Positions 8,394-16,943 of a DNA stretch of 34,758 nt are shown in pieces (position 1 is the first letter of the stretch; each line of letters opens with the position of its first letter). Below the pieces are notes generated by a model. It was not told the origin of the DNA. It ran no database searches and saw only the letters and a program-made list of their open reading frames with translations. Made by a program: the position numbers and the translations under genes. Source of the stretch: CAJXCL01 sp036011265 (GTDB lineage: Bacteria; Nitrospinota; Nitrospinia; CAJXCL01); contig DASCNB010000065.1 in assembly GCA_036011265.1 (NCBI GenBank), positions 1-34,758 of the forward strand, in the 5' to 3' direction.

Positions 8394-9691
8394 TATAGCT
8401 TGATAATTTTTGAGTTATTTATTCCCTTTGTCGCGTTACGGGTATCAATCACCAGTTGAGAATTCTTGACTATTTTTTTATAATCGTAGCTGCTGTGATT
8501 TGTACAGATAACAGCACAAGCTGCTTTTTTCAATAACGGAATCGTCAGTTTAGAATTCCTGACACTTGCATATTTCCAGTTACTGTTGAGGAAGGGATCA
8601 TTACAAGCAACACGTGCCCCTTTTTTAAGCAGCAAATCAATAATGGCAATTGCCGGAGATTCCCTTACATCACCTGTATCTTTTTTATAGGCCATACCGA
8701 GAATGAGGATAGTTGAATTTTTAATGGTCTTTCCCATAGTGTTGAGGGTATCGGAAACTTTTGTCACGACATAATGAGGCATATGAGTATTAATATCATC
8801 AGCCAGTTCAATAAATCTTGCCTTGTAATCAAGGGTTTTTAGTTTCCAGAGCAGATAGTGAGGGTCAACAGGGATACAGTGTCCACCAAGACCAGGTCCG
8901 GGATAAAAGGGCATGAAACCAAAAGGTTTTGTTGAAGCTGCTTCAATGATTTCCCAGACATCTATTCCAAGCCGGTCGCACATTACAGCAATTTCGTTTA
9001 CAAGACCGATGTTTACAGCTCGAAATGTATTTTCCAGCAGCTTAACCATTTCCGCGCTCCGGGAAGATGAAACAGGAACAACTGTTTTTATAACTTTGCC
9101 ATATAAAGCCTTTACTATTTTTAAGCAATTGGGAGTTACTCCACCAACAATTTTAGGAGTATTCTTTGTCTTGTATTCCCTATTACCGGGGTCTACCCTT
9201 TCAGGAGAAAAAGCGAGAAAAATATTTTTCCCAACTTTGAAACCTTTTTCTTCCAGTAAAGGCAGAATAATTTCTTCTGTCGTGCCGGGGTATGTGGTGC
9301 TTTCAAGAACAACGATCTTTCCCGGTTTTAAGTATTTCAACAGCTGGTTTGCAGCATCTAAAATATAAGACATGTCCGGTTCTTTGGTTTTTATTAATGG
9401 AGTCGGAACACAAATACTGATAGCTTGAACATCTTTCATACAAGAATAACTTGTATATGCTTTCAGGCGACCCTTAGCTAACAACTTTTTAAATAAAACC
9501 GTGTCCACATCAGGAATATAATTAATACCTTTATTAAATTTGTTGACTTTGGTTTTGTTTACGTCGATTCCGCAAACCTTAAAACCGGCCTTAGCAAATT
9601 CAACGGCAAGAGGCATTCCCACATAACCAAGTCCTATGACCCCTATATTTATTTTTTTGTTTTCAATCTTTTTTAAAAGTTCTTTAATCAT
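8393..9691 (-). CDS. UDP-sugar 6-dehydrogenase (WbpA/TviB-type nucleotide sugar dehydrogenase)
   Basis: 432 residues. The N-terminal Rossmann motif is GVIGLGYVGMPLAVEFAKAG (about 18-37). The central dimerisation helix follows, then the catalytic cysteine Cys272 in PGPGLGGHCIPVDPHYL, and a C-terminal UDP-binding domain beginning ILILGMAYKKDTGDVRESPA. It oxidises the C6 hydroxyl of a UDP-hexose to the uronate using two NAD. The AAGFDV-like and GGHCIPVDP forms resemble the WbpA/TviB branch that uses UDP-GlcNAc, but coupling to a UXS-like enzyme argues for UDP-glucose; sequence alone does not decide. First gene of the run dehydrogenase, decarboxylase, radC. Confidence 0.9.
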   Translation of the reverse strand: MIKELLKKIENKKINIGVIGLGYVGMPLAVEFAKAGFKVCGIDVNKTKVNKFNKGINYIPDVDTVLFKKLLAKGRLKAYTSYSCMKDVQAISICVPTPLIKTKEPDMSYILDAANQLLKYLKPGKIVVLESTTYPGTTEEIILPLLEEKGFKVGKNIFLAFSPERVDPGNREYKTKNTPKIVGGVTPNCLKIVKALYGKVIKTVVPVSSSRSAEMVKLLENTFRAVNIGLVNEIAVMCDRLGIDVWEIIEAASTKPFGFMPFYPGPGLGGHCIPVDPHYLLWKLKTLDYKARFIELADDINTHMPHYVVTKVSDTLNTMGKTIKNSTILILGMAYKKDTGDVRESPAIAIIDLLLKKGARVACNDPFLNSNWKYASVRNSKLTIPLLKKAACAVICTNHSSYDYKKIVKNSQLVIDTRNATKGINNSKIIKL

Positions 9692-9748
9692 TTTGATGCA
9701 TGCTCCCTCGGCATAATATTTTAAGCAATCCTTAATGTTACAAAAAAA

Positions 9749-9831
9749 GAGATTCTTCGTTCACTTGCGCTCCCTCAGAATGACACACAGTAGGTTTTAG
9801 ATTATCATTCTGAACGTCAGCGAAGAATCTC
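9749..9831. repeat. Imperfect inverted repeat (MITE/REP-like)
   Basis: Left arm GAGATTCTTCG (9749-9759) and right arm CGAAGAATCTC (9821-9831) are perfect complements. Inner segments TCAGAATGA and TCATTCTGA also pair. The whole 83-bp unit can fold into a long hairpin. It lies in the gap between fmt and the nucleotide-sugar dehydrogenase and encodes nothing. A related string, AAGAATCTCCTGG, occurs again near 29547. Confidence 0.65.
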
Positions 9832-9953
9832 CTGGTCGTTATTTTAGTCGTTTTTCAACTTCACCAATGGTGTAGTTGAGAAATATTATTATAAATTGCT
9901 TCTCAGCCGCTTGATACAAGAAGGTTAGCTTTTTTCAAGCATATTTTTTGCAA

Positions 9954-10898
9954 CTAGAACGTAATACCAGAGTTAAAATAATCACCTGTTTTTATTTTGT
10001 GCCCTAAAGAAAATTGGTATGCGTCCATTTCCGACTTACCTTCCGGTTGAACCGAGGTAATTAATATTGATCCGTCTTTTGTGGCAACTTCAATCCCATT
10101 TTGCCTTATGTCAAGTATAGAAGCCGGTTTTCCCTCATGAACATTTACCGGCATTTTCGCTTTCAAAACTTTCAATCTATTATCTTTAAGAAATGAGTAT
10201 GCACCCGGCCATTTATAGGTCCCTCTAATTAAATTAAAAACATCGTTTGAAGAACATTCCCAGTTTATCAATCCATCTTCTTTTTTTAATTTTGGCGCGT
10301 ACATTGCTTTGGCATGGTCCTGTTTGACTGGTGTTATCAGACCTTTTTCTAATCCATCTACTGTTTTTAAAATTTTTTCAGCACCTAATATAGCAAGTTT
10401 GTCATGCAATGTCATAACATTATCATCAGGAGAGATAGAGATTTTTTCCTGAAGTAGAATATCTCCTGTGTCCAGGCCCTCCTCCATAAGCATAGTTGTA
10501 ACTCCTGTTTCTTTCTCTCCACGAATTAAAGCCCAATTGATAGGTGCGGCTCCGCGATATTTTGGCAGAAGAGAAGCATGCAGGTTGACACAACTAAACC
10601 TGGGATAGTTAATTATAATTAGAGGAAGCAATTGCCCATAGGCTACTACAATAATAATGTCTGGATTTAAAGATTCAATCGTCTTAAAAACATCCTCATC
10701 TTTCAAGGAAGGAGGTTGATAAACGGGGATGTTTTGAGATAAGGCAAAACTTTTAACAGGCAACGGCAAAAGGACTTTACCCCTTCCTTTTGGCTTGTCC
10801 GGCTGGCTAAAAACCGCTGCAACTTCATGCCTGGATTGGGAAAGAAGTTCCAGAGTGGTCCTGGCAAAATAAGGTGTTCCCATAAAAACGATTTTCAA
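9954..10898 (-). CDS. fmt: Methionyl-tRNA formyltransferase
   Basis: 314 residues, full length. It transfers a formyl group from 10-formyl-tetrahydrofolate to initiator Met-tRNA. Visible signatures are the N-terminal KIVFMGTPYFA, the positively charged loop SQPDKPKGRG, the catalytic segment VNLHASLLPKYRGAAPINWA (Asn105, His107) and EGLDTGDILLQ with the catalytic aspartate. The C-terminal tRNA-binding domain starts about residue 205 (DGLINWECSSNDVFNLIRGT). It sits 116 bases downstream of def on the same strand, the common bacterial def-fmt arrangement, so formylation and deformylation are made together. Confidence 0.96.
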   Translation of the reverse strand: MKIVFMGTPYFARTTLELLSQSRHEVAAVFSQPDKPKGRGKVLLPLPVKSFALSQNIPVYQPPSLKDEDVFKTIESLNPDIIIVVAYGQLLPLIIINYPRFSCVNLHASLLPKYRGAAPINWALIRGEKETGVTTMLMEEGLDTGDILLQEKISISPDDNVMTLHDKLAILGAEKILKTVDGLEKGLITPVKQDHAKAMYAPKLKKEDGLINWECSSNDVFNLIRGTYKWPGAYSFLKDNRLKVLKAKMPVNVHEGKPASILDIRQNGIEVATKDGSILITSVQPEGKSEMDAYQFSLGHKIKTGDYFNSGITF

Positions 10899-11014
10899 TA
10901 AATATTCCCCATCTCAGTTTTTAGCCACTAACTTCTACTATATAAGTGTTATTAATTTTGACGGTGTGATATTAATATGTCTAAGGATGAGTACGCTTAA
11001 AAGATTGGATGATT

Positions 11015-11557
11015 TTAACAGAGTTTTTTTGATTCTTTTTGCTCTGCGCGCTTTTCTTTTTGAAATTTTTTAAATTTTTGTTTCAGCATGTCTCTTTTAA
11101 CTTTACCTAAATGGTCCCAAAAAAGAACTCCATTAAAATGATCAATCTCATGTTGTGCCGCCCTGGCCAAGAGACCCTTTAATTCGAGCGTAACTTCTTT
11201 TTCATTAATGCCCATTCCCTTGACTTCAACGGATTCTTTACGAACAACATTAGCATATATGCCAGGAATGCTTAAACATCCTTCCTCCGCTAATACTTCC
11301 GAATCATCAACTGCAGTAACATCAGGATTTATAAGAACAATAGCGGCCCCATTTTCTATTTTGGCGCCAGTATCTATTATAAGTAAATTCTTTGATACCC
11401 CCACCTGTGGTGCGGCTAAACCAATACCTGAGGCATTATACATGGTTTCCACCATGGAGTTTGCCAAATCTATGAGCTCATTATCGATGTTTTCAATAGG
11501 ATCGCATTTGGCCATTAATACTGATTCAGGATAGCAAATGATGTCCATTATCGGCAT
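11015..11557 (-). CDS. def: Peptide deformylase
   Basis: 180 residues. It removes the N-formyl group from nascent proteins. All three motifs are present: GIGLAAPQVG (about 44-53), EGCLSIP with metal ligand Cys94, and QHEIDHFNGVLF with His136, catalytic Glu137 and His140. The C-terminal helix is lysine-rich. Position 11557 (MPIMDIICYPESVL) matches the family N-terminus, although no strong Shine-Dalgarno is seen. It heads the def-fmt pair. Its upstream region carries a dispersed-repeat core (11598-11616), so its leader may be structured. Confidence 0.96.
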   Translation of the reverse strand: MPIMDIICYPESVLMAKCDPIENIDNELIDLANSMVETMYNASGIGLAAPQVGVSKNLLIIDTGAKIENGAAIVLINPDVTAVDDSEVLAEEGCLSIPGIYANVVRKESVEVKGMGINEKEVTLELKGLLARAAQHEIDHFNGVLFWDHLGKVKRDMLKQKFKKFQKEKRAEQKESKKLC

Positions 11558-11989
11558 GATTTAACTATACAATATTTTAAAATTTCTATCAATTGAAACT
11601 CCCTGCAGCAAAGCTGAGCTTAGCCCTGCAAGTCTAGTGGAATCTTCAGTCTATGTCTAACCCCGCCGTAACCCCTGTAGACAGGGCAAGCAGCGGGGAT
11701 GGCGTTCGCTAAACACTTTCTCATTTCGCCCACTTCTTTTTATAAAGCTAATCTTTTTTATAAAATTTGCTGGTTCCAAGTTGAACCTTGGACCAAAATA
11801 CGTTTCCGCTCAAAGTAGATGGAGCAAGCAGAAAGATTTTTCATTTTTTTCAATTTTACCTATTATCGGTGAAATTGACAGAAATTCTCAAAATCCAAAA
11901 CCACTATATATAGTTAATATTTTTCTTGACAATACTACATATTGTGATACATTATTTAAAATTTTTAACTCTTTTTAACGGAGGGTTTC
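11558..11989. other. Intergenic region between divergent def and a small zinc-ribbon gene
   Basis: Contains a dispersed-repeat core on the minus strand near 11598-11616 and a GC-richer block (11661-11706) with short complementary segments such as CCCTGTAGACAGGG. It also contains the plus-strand promoter of the next gene. No convincing coding sequence. Confidence 0.5.
11926..11953 (+). promoter_or_regulatory. Probable sigma-70 promoter for the small zinc-ribbon gene
   Basis: TTGACA at 11926-11931 and TACATT at 11948-11953 are separated by 16 bases. They lie 37 bases before the ATG at 11990, whose Shine-Dalgarno CGGAGGG is seen at about 11979-11985. The -35 is a perfect consensus; the -10 differs at two positions. 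Confidence 0.6.
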
Positions 11990-12181
11990 ATGGTAGGTCC
12001 CAATATAAAGAAGTTAGAGCTAAAAGAGATAAATTACATGAGGAAGCTTGCAGGCATGCAGAAGATTAAAATAAAAAAGAGAGAATGCTTAAATTGCGGC
12101 AAGATGTTTAAGTCATACGATATCGGGCATCGAATTTGTGATAAATGCCGCCCCACCTGGCAAACGATCGCCAGTCATTAA
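11990..12181 (+). CDS. Small zinc-ribbon protein, unknown function
   Basis: 63 residues. A basic N-terminal half (ending KIKIKKRE) precedes a four-cysteine zinc site: Cys33 and Cys36 in ECLNCGKMF, Cys50 and Cys53 in ICDKC. The start is well supported by CGGAGGG a few bases upstream and a good promoter. Small basic ribbons of this sort often bind nucleic acid or ribosomes, but nothing here proves that. It is monocistronic, followed by two hairpins. Confidence 0.75.
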   Translation: MVGPNIKKLELKEINYMRKLAGMQKIKIKKRECLNCGKMFKSYDIGHRICDKCRPTWQTIASH

Positions 12182-12222
12182 CATATTAAGTTTTTATTCT
12201 GCTTACCTTACCTGGCAAGAGT

Positions 12223-12256
12223 GTAATGGGGTTCCAGCCCACCTCAACTCCATTAC
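12223..12256 (+). other. Hairpin in the 3' region after the zinc-ribbon gene
   Basis: GTAATGGGGTT (12223-12233) pairs with AACTCCATTAC (12246-12256) with one G-U wobble, around a 12-base loop. It has no U-run. Together with the following terminator it could form a structured 3' UTR or a small RNA. Confidence 0.45.
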
Positions 12257-12267
12257 CTGTCAGGGAT

Positions 12268-12315
12268 AAGTGGGGATCAAGGAGATTCTCATGGTTCTTT
12301 GATCCTCACTTTTTT
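12268..12315 (+). terminator. Rho-independent terminator
   Basis: AAGTGGGGATCAAGGA pairs with TTCTTTGATCCTCACTT around a short loop, and the right arm runs into a T-run. It lies 87 bases after the stop of the small zinc-ribbon gene and before the AI-2E permease gene, so it separates the two transcripts. Confidence 0.75.
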
Positions 12316-12593
12316 CAATCCAAAAAACTCTTCTTCCAGGTGGACAGATTTCTACTAATTTGATTATTATTGATGCTATTTTCTGTGCAATAAGGTCTTG
12401 CTCGAAGTGGGTATCCAATCCCCAGGCTAAATTAATTTAAATTTATTAATTGAATGAATTACAGGCATGAGTCCGGTTGTAGGCAACCCCTCAAAATTGC
12501 CGTTTTTGCCGTTTCTATGACACAAAATTCCAACAATGGATTAAATATCTAATTCATTAAAGAGCGCCCTTTAATATTGAGGAAAGATTTCTC

Positions 12594-13685
12594 ATGGAGA
12601 TGGAAAGCCCTAAGGAAGCAAACCGTTTCAGATTTTATTTTCTGATCCTTCTTATTATTTTTTCTCTTTATTTTTGCTTAAAGGTTTTCAATCCTTTCCT
12701 GGAACCAATTTTTCTTGCGGCCTGTATTGCATCCGTTTTCTCTCCCTTTTATATTTATCTAGAGAAAAAACTGCCGGGCAAGCCAGCGCTCAATTCAACC
12801 ATTAGCTGTGGGGCTGTTCTTTTAATTGTTATTCTTCCCCTCCTTTATATTCTCTTTTCCCTCGGGGCGCAGGGAGTCGAAGCTTACGGAAAGTTGAATT
12901 TGTACCTTGAAAGTGAAGCAGGAAAGAAACTCCTGACCTTTGAAACATGGGAAAGAATGATTTCTCACCTTCCCTACGGCAAAGATATTATCGAAAACTA
13001 TTCTTTTGATATTAAAAGTTTTCTTCAGGAAACCTTGAAGGGAACATTGGGCGTTCTTCAATCAGCAATTGCATCGATCGCCGGAAAAGGAGCCTACTTT
13101 GTATTTAAGTTCACCTTTATGATAATCGCCCTTTGGATGTTTTTCCATTCAGGACGCGATTTTCTTGAATACCTGGTCCGCCTTTTGCCCTTATCGGAGG
13201 AACAGGAGATGAAGATTGTTGAAGAATTCCGCTCAATTTCCTCCACTACTTTTATCGGGACTTTCGGGACAGCATTTATCCTGGGGAGCATGGGGGGGGT
13301 ATTGTTCTGGTTTTACGGGTTTTCTCCACTTCTTATTGGAGTTTCAATGGCTTTCGCAAGCCTGATCCCGGTTGTGGGGATGTCCCTTATCTGGCTTCCC
13401 ATCACCATCTTTATGCTCATTTCCGACAATACCATAGGAGCCATAATTCTTTTTATCATTTGCCCGCTTATCAGTCTATCCGAAAATATCTTTCGACCTT
13501 TATTGATGAAGGGGGGCACGGCAATTCATCCCGGTATTCTTCTTTTTTCAATTATCGGCGGTTTGCTTGCCTTTGGTTTTTTCGGAATGATCTACGGTCC
13601 GATTACTGTTGCCATTACCAAGATCGTTCTGGACATTTATTATGATAATTACGGAAAGAATATTCACGGCAAGTCTTCCGGATAA
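12594..13685 (+). CDS. AI-2E family transporter (PerM/UPF0118)
   Basis: 363 residues with about eight hydrophobic helices and the layout of the family: two N-terminal helices (ending FLEPIFLAACIASVFSPFYI), a helix pair, a soluble middle (about 95-150), a helix near 160-180, and a C-terminal bundle with GFSPLLIGVSMAFASLIPVVG and HPGILLFSIIGGLLAFGFFG. Members export small molecules or, in some cases, act as sodium/proton antiporters, so substrate is not predictable. GAGGAAAG lies seven bases before the ATG. No operon partner. Confidence 0.9.
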   Translation: MEMESPKEANRFRFYFLILLIIFSLYFCLKVFNPFLEPIFLAACIASVFSPFYIYLEKKLPGKPALNSTISCGAVLLIVILPLLYILFSLGAQGVEAYGKLNLYLESEAGKKLLTFETWERMISHLPYGKDIIENYSFDIKSFLQETLKGTLGVLQSAIASIAGKGAYFVFKFTFMIIALWMFFHSGRDFLEYLVRLLPLSEEQEMKIVEEFRSISSTTFIGTFGTAFILGSMGGVLFWFYGFSPLLIGVSMAFASLIPVVGMSLIWLPITIFMLISDNTIGAIILFIICPLISLSENIFRPLLMKGGTAIHPGILLFSIIGGLLAFGFFGMIYGPITVAITKIVLDIYYDNYGKNIHGKSSG

Positions 13686-13823
13686 ACAACATTCCTGCTG
13701 TTTTAATGGCACAAAATTCCCACAACCTTTTACCTCAAAACCAACAAGGCTATCTATGGGTTTTTGTGAAAAATGTAAATTTGATGAACTGTATAAGGCT
13801 GCAAAAAGAGCATGAATTTCAGC

Positions 13824-14762
13824 TCATTTTATAGCCTGTGAAAGGAGGGTTTCAAGTATCGGCTTAATTGATTCGGATGCAATGACAAGTTCTTCATTAA
13901 TGGATTGTTCCCAATCCATCGGTACAGAAGTTTGTTGTGTGTTCTTTAAAAATTCGTTCATTAAAGTATTGGCAAGTTCACCCATATCGGAAAACAAACT
14001 TTTTAACTTGTCTTCATTTTCAAATATTTCTTCCCATTCAGGAGCTTTAAATAATTCATTTGTTAGCGAATCAGCTGCATGCAATATCATCCCAACCCTT
14101 AATTCATCTAAATCGTCTTTTAGTTTTTGAGGTTCCTCATGGAAACTGATTATATTAGTTATATCTTCAGGGAAATTCCACTTTTCTGCCAGTAGTTTTC
14201 CAATATCAGCGTGAGATAATCCAACAACGCTTTTTTCAGCATCAACTTGTGACAAATTTTCTTTTTCAATTAAGCTTTGGACTTTTCTGTAGTCTTCTTT
14301 AAAGTACAAGAGGAGCACTATTTCTCCAATATCGTGAGTAAGCCCTATAGTATAGATTTTTGAAAGAAAGGGATTTCTTAATATCTTTCCGAACATCATT
14401 GCTAATTGTGTTGATGTGATGGTTCTATGCCAAAATTTATTATACTCACTATATGATGCATCGTTAGAATCCACACTAAATACACTGCAAATGCTTAATC
14501 CGAGAACTATATCGCGTATTGTGTTTCTGCCAAGAATAGCTATTGCATGCTGAATACTATCAACCTTTCGCAATCTACTATAATATGCTGAATTTGCAAT
14601 ACTTAATATACTGGCACATATAGAAGTTTCAATTGAACCGACTATATCGTCCACAGAACTATCAGGGTCATCTAAAATACGTATTAATTTAAGTGCAGCC
14701 CCGGGAATAGGAGGGATATGGTCAAGGCTAATAATAGTTTCTTTCTTTTTAGATTTGCTCAT
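13824..14762 (-). CDS. HDOD domain signalling protein
   Basis: 312 residues. The HDOD domain occupies about 10-210: IPPIPGAALKLIRILDDPDS, then IVGSIETSICASILSIANSA, AIAILGRNTIRDIVLGLSIC, and a later THDIGEIVLLLYF and VGLSHADIGKLLAEKWNFPE. HDOD proteins resemble HD phosphohydrolases but mostly lack the metal site and act in regulatory circuits for motility, c-di-GMP or the cell cycle. The C-terminal 90 residues are acidic and helical. It is a single-gene unit. Confidence 0.88.
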   Translation of the reverse strand: MSKSKKKETIISLDHIPPIPGAALKLIRILDDPDSSVDDIVGSIETSICASILSIANSAYYSRLRKVDSIQHAIAILGRNTIRDIVLGLSICSVFSVDSNDASYSEYNKFWHRTITSTQLAMMFGKILRNPFLSKIYTIGLTHDIGEIVLLLYFKEDYRKVQSLIEKENLSQVDAEKSVVGLSHADIGKLLAEKWNFPEDITNIISFHEEPQKLKDDLDELRVGMILHAADSLTNELFKAPEWEEIFENEDKLKSLFSDMGELANTLMNEFLKNTQQTSVPMDWEQSINEELVIASESIKPILETLLSQAIK

Positions 14763-15189
14763 AATTTTAAAACCAACTACAACTGCTCGGAAGTAAGTTA
14801 TTATGCCTTTTGTGGTTTTTTAAATACAAGTTTATTTTGCCAATGCCCTTTTTCTATTAACCCTGAAGATTCTATCGTCAGGCATTAATCCTCATAAGAG
14901 CAGAATATTTTTTCTTTAAGAAGGGCGCATTAATAATAACGAGATGAAAATAAGCAGAGCAATCAGAAAAAAAACAGTAAAAGCGAAAACAATGACCTTT
15001 TTGAACTTTTTATCCATGCTTTGTTTTATAAAATATTAATTTTATACTTTAACATGGGTAATATAATGGTTCAAAAAAAGATTTAACTGTTTGGAAACTC
15101 CAATAGCAGGAAATTTCCACAACGAAAAAAACAAGGGTTGAGACAGTTGCAAACAATTGATAACTAGAAGGTTAGTTTATGATTTGTTA
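14763..15189. other. Intergenic region holding one possible tiny gene
   Basis: AT-rich stretch between two minus-strand genes. Apart from the 33-codon membrane ORF at 14916-15017, I see no coding sequence and no clear repeat. Confidence 0.4.
14916..15017 (-). CDS. Possible 33-residue single-helix membrane peptide
   Basis: Begins MDKKFKKVIVFAFTVFFL and ends in LLLMRPS: a basic start, one hydrophobic helix (about 8-29) and a short tail. This positive-inside pattern is typical of real small membrane proteins. The Shine-Dalgarno is weak, and no similarity is recognised. It is too short to be sure. Confidence 0.35.
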   Translation of the reverse strand: MDKKFKKVIVFAFTVFFLIALLIFISLLLMRPS

Positions 15190-15600
15190 TTACTTTCTGA
15201 ACAACAAAGTCTTGAGGGTGTAAATGCCATAGACGAGAAAGAGTAGAGAAATTATCCAGTTTGAAAAATCATTAGAAAGCATAGAAATAATAAACAAATA
15301 TCCGCCACCAAGTGTCAATAAAACCCCTAGAGAAAAAAGAGCGAAATACTTGAAATATTGAATAGATTTAACGTTTTGTCTGCCTCTTCCGCTTTTTCTT
15401 CTCTTAAGACGCTGCCGCCACAACATTTGCTGGAAATAACGCTGGAAGTAGTAATAATACAATTTCCAGCCGGTTGGTTGAAGTGGTGTTTTGCAATACA
15501 TGCATTTCGTATCCTCAGACCGGACAGGAAAGTTGCATTTGGGACAGGACAACATGTTGGTCTGGTTATTAATTGATAATGGTTCTTTTTGTTCATCCAT
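15190..15600 (-). CDS. Zinc-ribbon membrane protein, unknown
   Basis: 136 residues. The N-terminal ribbon has Cys19/Cys22 (CPKC) and Cys33/Cys36 (CMYC). It is followed by a tyrosine- and arginine-rich stretch (about 44-77) and two transmembrane helices (about 83-105 and 111-131) with a short turn. The topology suggests a cytosolic zinc ribbon tethered to the membrane. It lies 43 bases downstream of the CDF transporter gene on the same strand, so the two may be cotranscribed; a role in metal handling is possible but unproven. Confidence 0.65.
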   Translation of the reverse strand: MDEQKEPLSINNQTNMLSCPKCNFPVRSEDTKCMYCKTPLQPTGWKLYYYYFQRYFQQMLWRQRLKRRKSGRGRQNVKSIQYFKYFALFSLGVLLTLGGGYLFIISMLSNDFSNWIISLLFLVYGIYTLKTLLFRK

Positions 15601-15642
15601 AGTTTATATTGTAAAACAATATCGTTTTTTTTCGCAACTTTA

Positions 15643-16830
15643 TTATTTTGAGGAAGGGGTGACATTAAATGGATGATCAATCCATATTTTTGTCTGGTAA
15701 GATGGAAGGGAATTTCTCAACGTGGAAGCCACCTTATTACGAAGCGCGATTATCTCATCAGGATTTACCCCGTGCGACGCAACAACATCAACCACCAATA
15801 TCGACACACCCTTAACTTTCAGCATCCTCAAATCATGGTATGAGTTTAAGTCCGGGCTAGACTTTATTAAACCACCCAGAATTGAATGGACTTGCCGAAG
15901 ATCGTCGTTCAATTTTTGAATAGGATCAAGGTGAATAGTCGTTATCGCCCTCATTTTAAAATTTATTTTCTCCTCAACCTCCTCAATGAGATTATGGGCC
16001 TCCATGAAAGGGAATTCCTCCGGTATTTCAACGTGAAGAGATATTATCTTCACTCTTCCGTATTTGTGCATCATAATATCATGCACCCCTTTTATACCCT
16101 TTACTGATCTTGCAATTTTTCTTATCTTAGCCAGTTCTTCGTAAGTTGCCGACTCACCGAGAAGCGGGGTTATAACATCCTGCAGCATCTTCCAGCCTGA
16201 GTATATGATGTAAAAAGATATTAAAATTCCAACTACTCCATCAAACTGCCTGAAATGTATCTTCTCGGAAAAAAGAGCTAATATTACCATCAGAGAGGTT
16301 ATCACATCCGCCTTGTGATGGAGTGCGTCTCCTTCAAGAGCTTTAGAGTCTATCCGACTACCAAGTTCTTTTGCTAATTTTGATAACCATTCCTTGAAAA
16401 CAATCGTTATAGAAACAATGATAATTACAGGCAGACTGAAAACAACCGGCTCAGCATGCGTTACTCTTCCAAAAGCAACTCTCGCAAACTCAAAACCTGT
16501 GATAATTAAAAGAATGGCGATAATCAAGGTGGTGATATGCTCCATCCTCCCATGCCCAAAAGGGTGCTCCCTGTCCGGAGGCTGCGCGGATATCTTGAAT
16601 CCCCATATAACCGCTATAGAACTCACCATATCGGAAAGACTGTGAACAGCGTCGGTAATTAAAGCAAAGCTGTTTACAAACAGACCCGCCGCAAGCTTAA
16701 CAACAAACAAGATTAGGTTAATGACTATGCTAACCCAGCCTTCAAGAATTCCATATTGCGCCCGTACCCGGTAGTCATCTGTTTTATCAGGGTTCTTTAT
16801 AAACTTTCGAACGAGAATATCAGTAATCAT
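15643..16830 (-). CDS. Cation diffusion facilitator (CDF) family metal transporter
   Basis: 395 residues. Six transmembrane helices carry the CDF metal-site motifs: FALITDAVHSLSDMV in helix 2 and HHKADVITSLMVIL in helix 5, with a histidine-rich loop DREHPFGHGRMEHI between. The cytoplasmic domain starts about residue 205 (LLGESATYEELAKIRKIARS). The protein exports divalent metal (Zn, Fe, Mn, Co or similar) using proton exchange; metal choice cannot be read from sequence. It is about 100 residues longer than the minimal family: a second ferredoxin-like region follows (about 305-390), a variant known in many bacterial CDF proteins. Confidence 0.93.
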   Translation of the reverse strand: MITDILVRKFIKNPDKTDDYRVRAQYGILEGWVSIVINLILFVVKLAAGLFVNSFALITDAVHSLSDMVSSIAVIWGFKISAQPPDREHPFGHGRMEHITTLIIAILLIITGFEFARVAFGRVTHAEPVVFSLPVIIIVSITIVFKEWLSKLAKELGSRIDSKALEGDALHHKADVITSLMVILALFSEKIHFRQFDGVVGILISFYIIYSGWKMLQDVITPLLGESATYEELAKIRKIARSVKGIKGVHDIMMHKYGRVKIISLHVEIPEEFPFMEAHNLIEEVEEKINFKMRAITTIHLDPIQKLNDDLRQVHSILGGLIKSSPDLNSYHDLRMLKVKGVSILVVDVVASHGVNPDEIIALRNKVASTLRNSLPSYQTKIWIDHPFNVTPSSK

Positions 16831-16943
16831 AATCTACAGGTTAATATGTGATGAAATTAAAGTCAAATTAAGAGTGGATATGTTTGTGAGTTTGGCAAAG
16901 AAATATTAGCGACAAAGTCACCAAGGCACAAATGAAAGGGGTG

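Noticed and set aside
8913..9368. A 151-codon open frame on plus
   Set aside because: It lies wholly inside the nucleotide-sugar dehydrogenase gene on the other strand, which has all its catalytic motifs. It is an antisense shadow.
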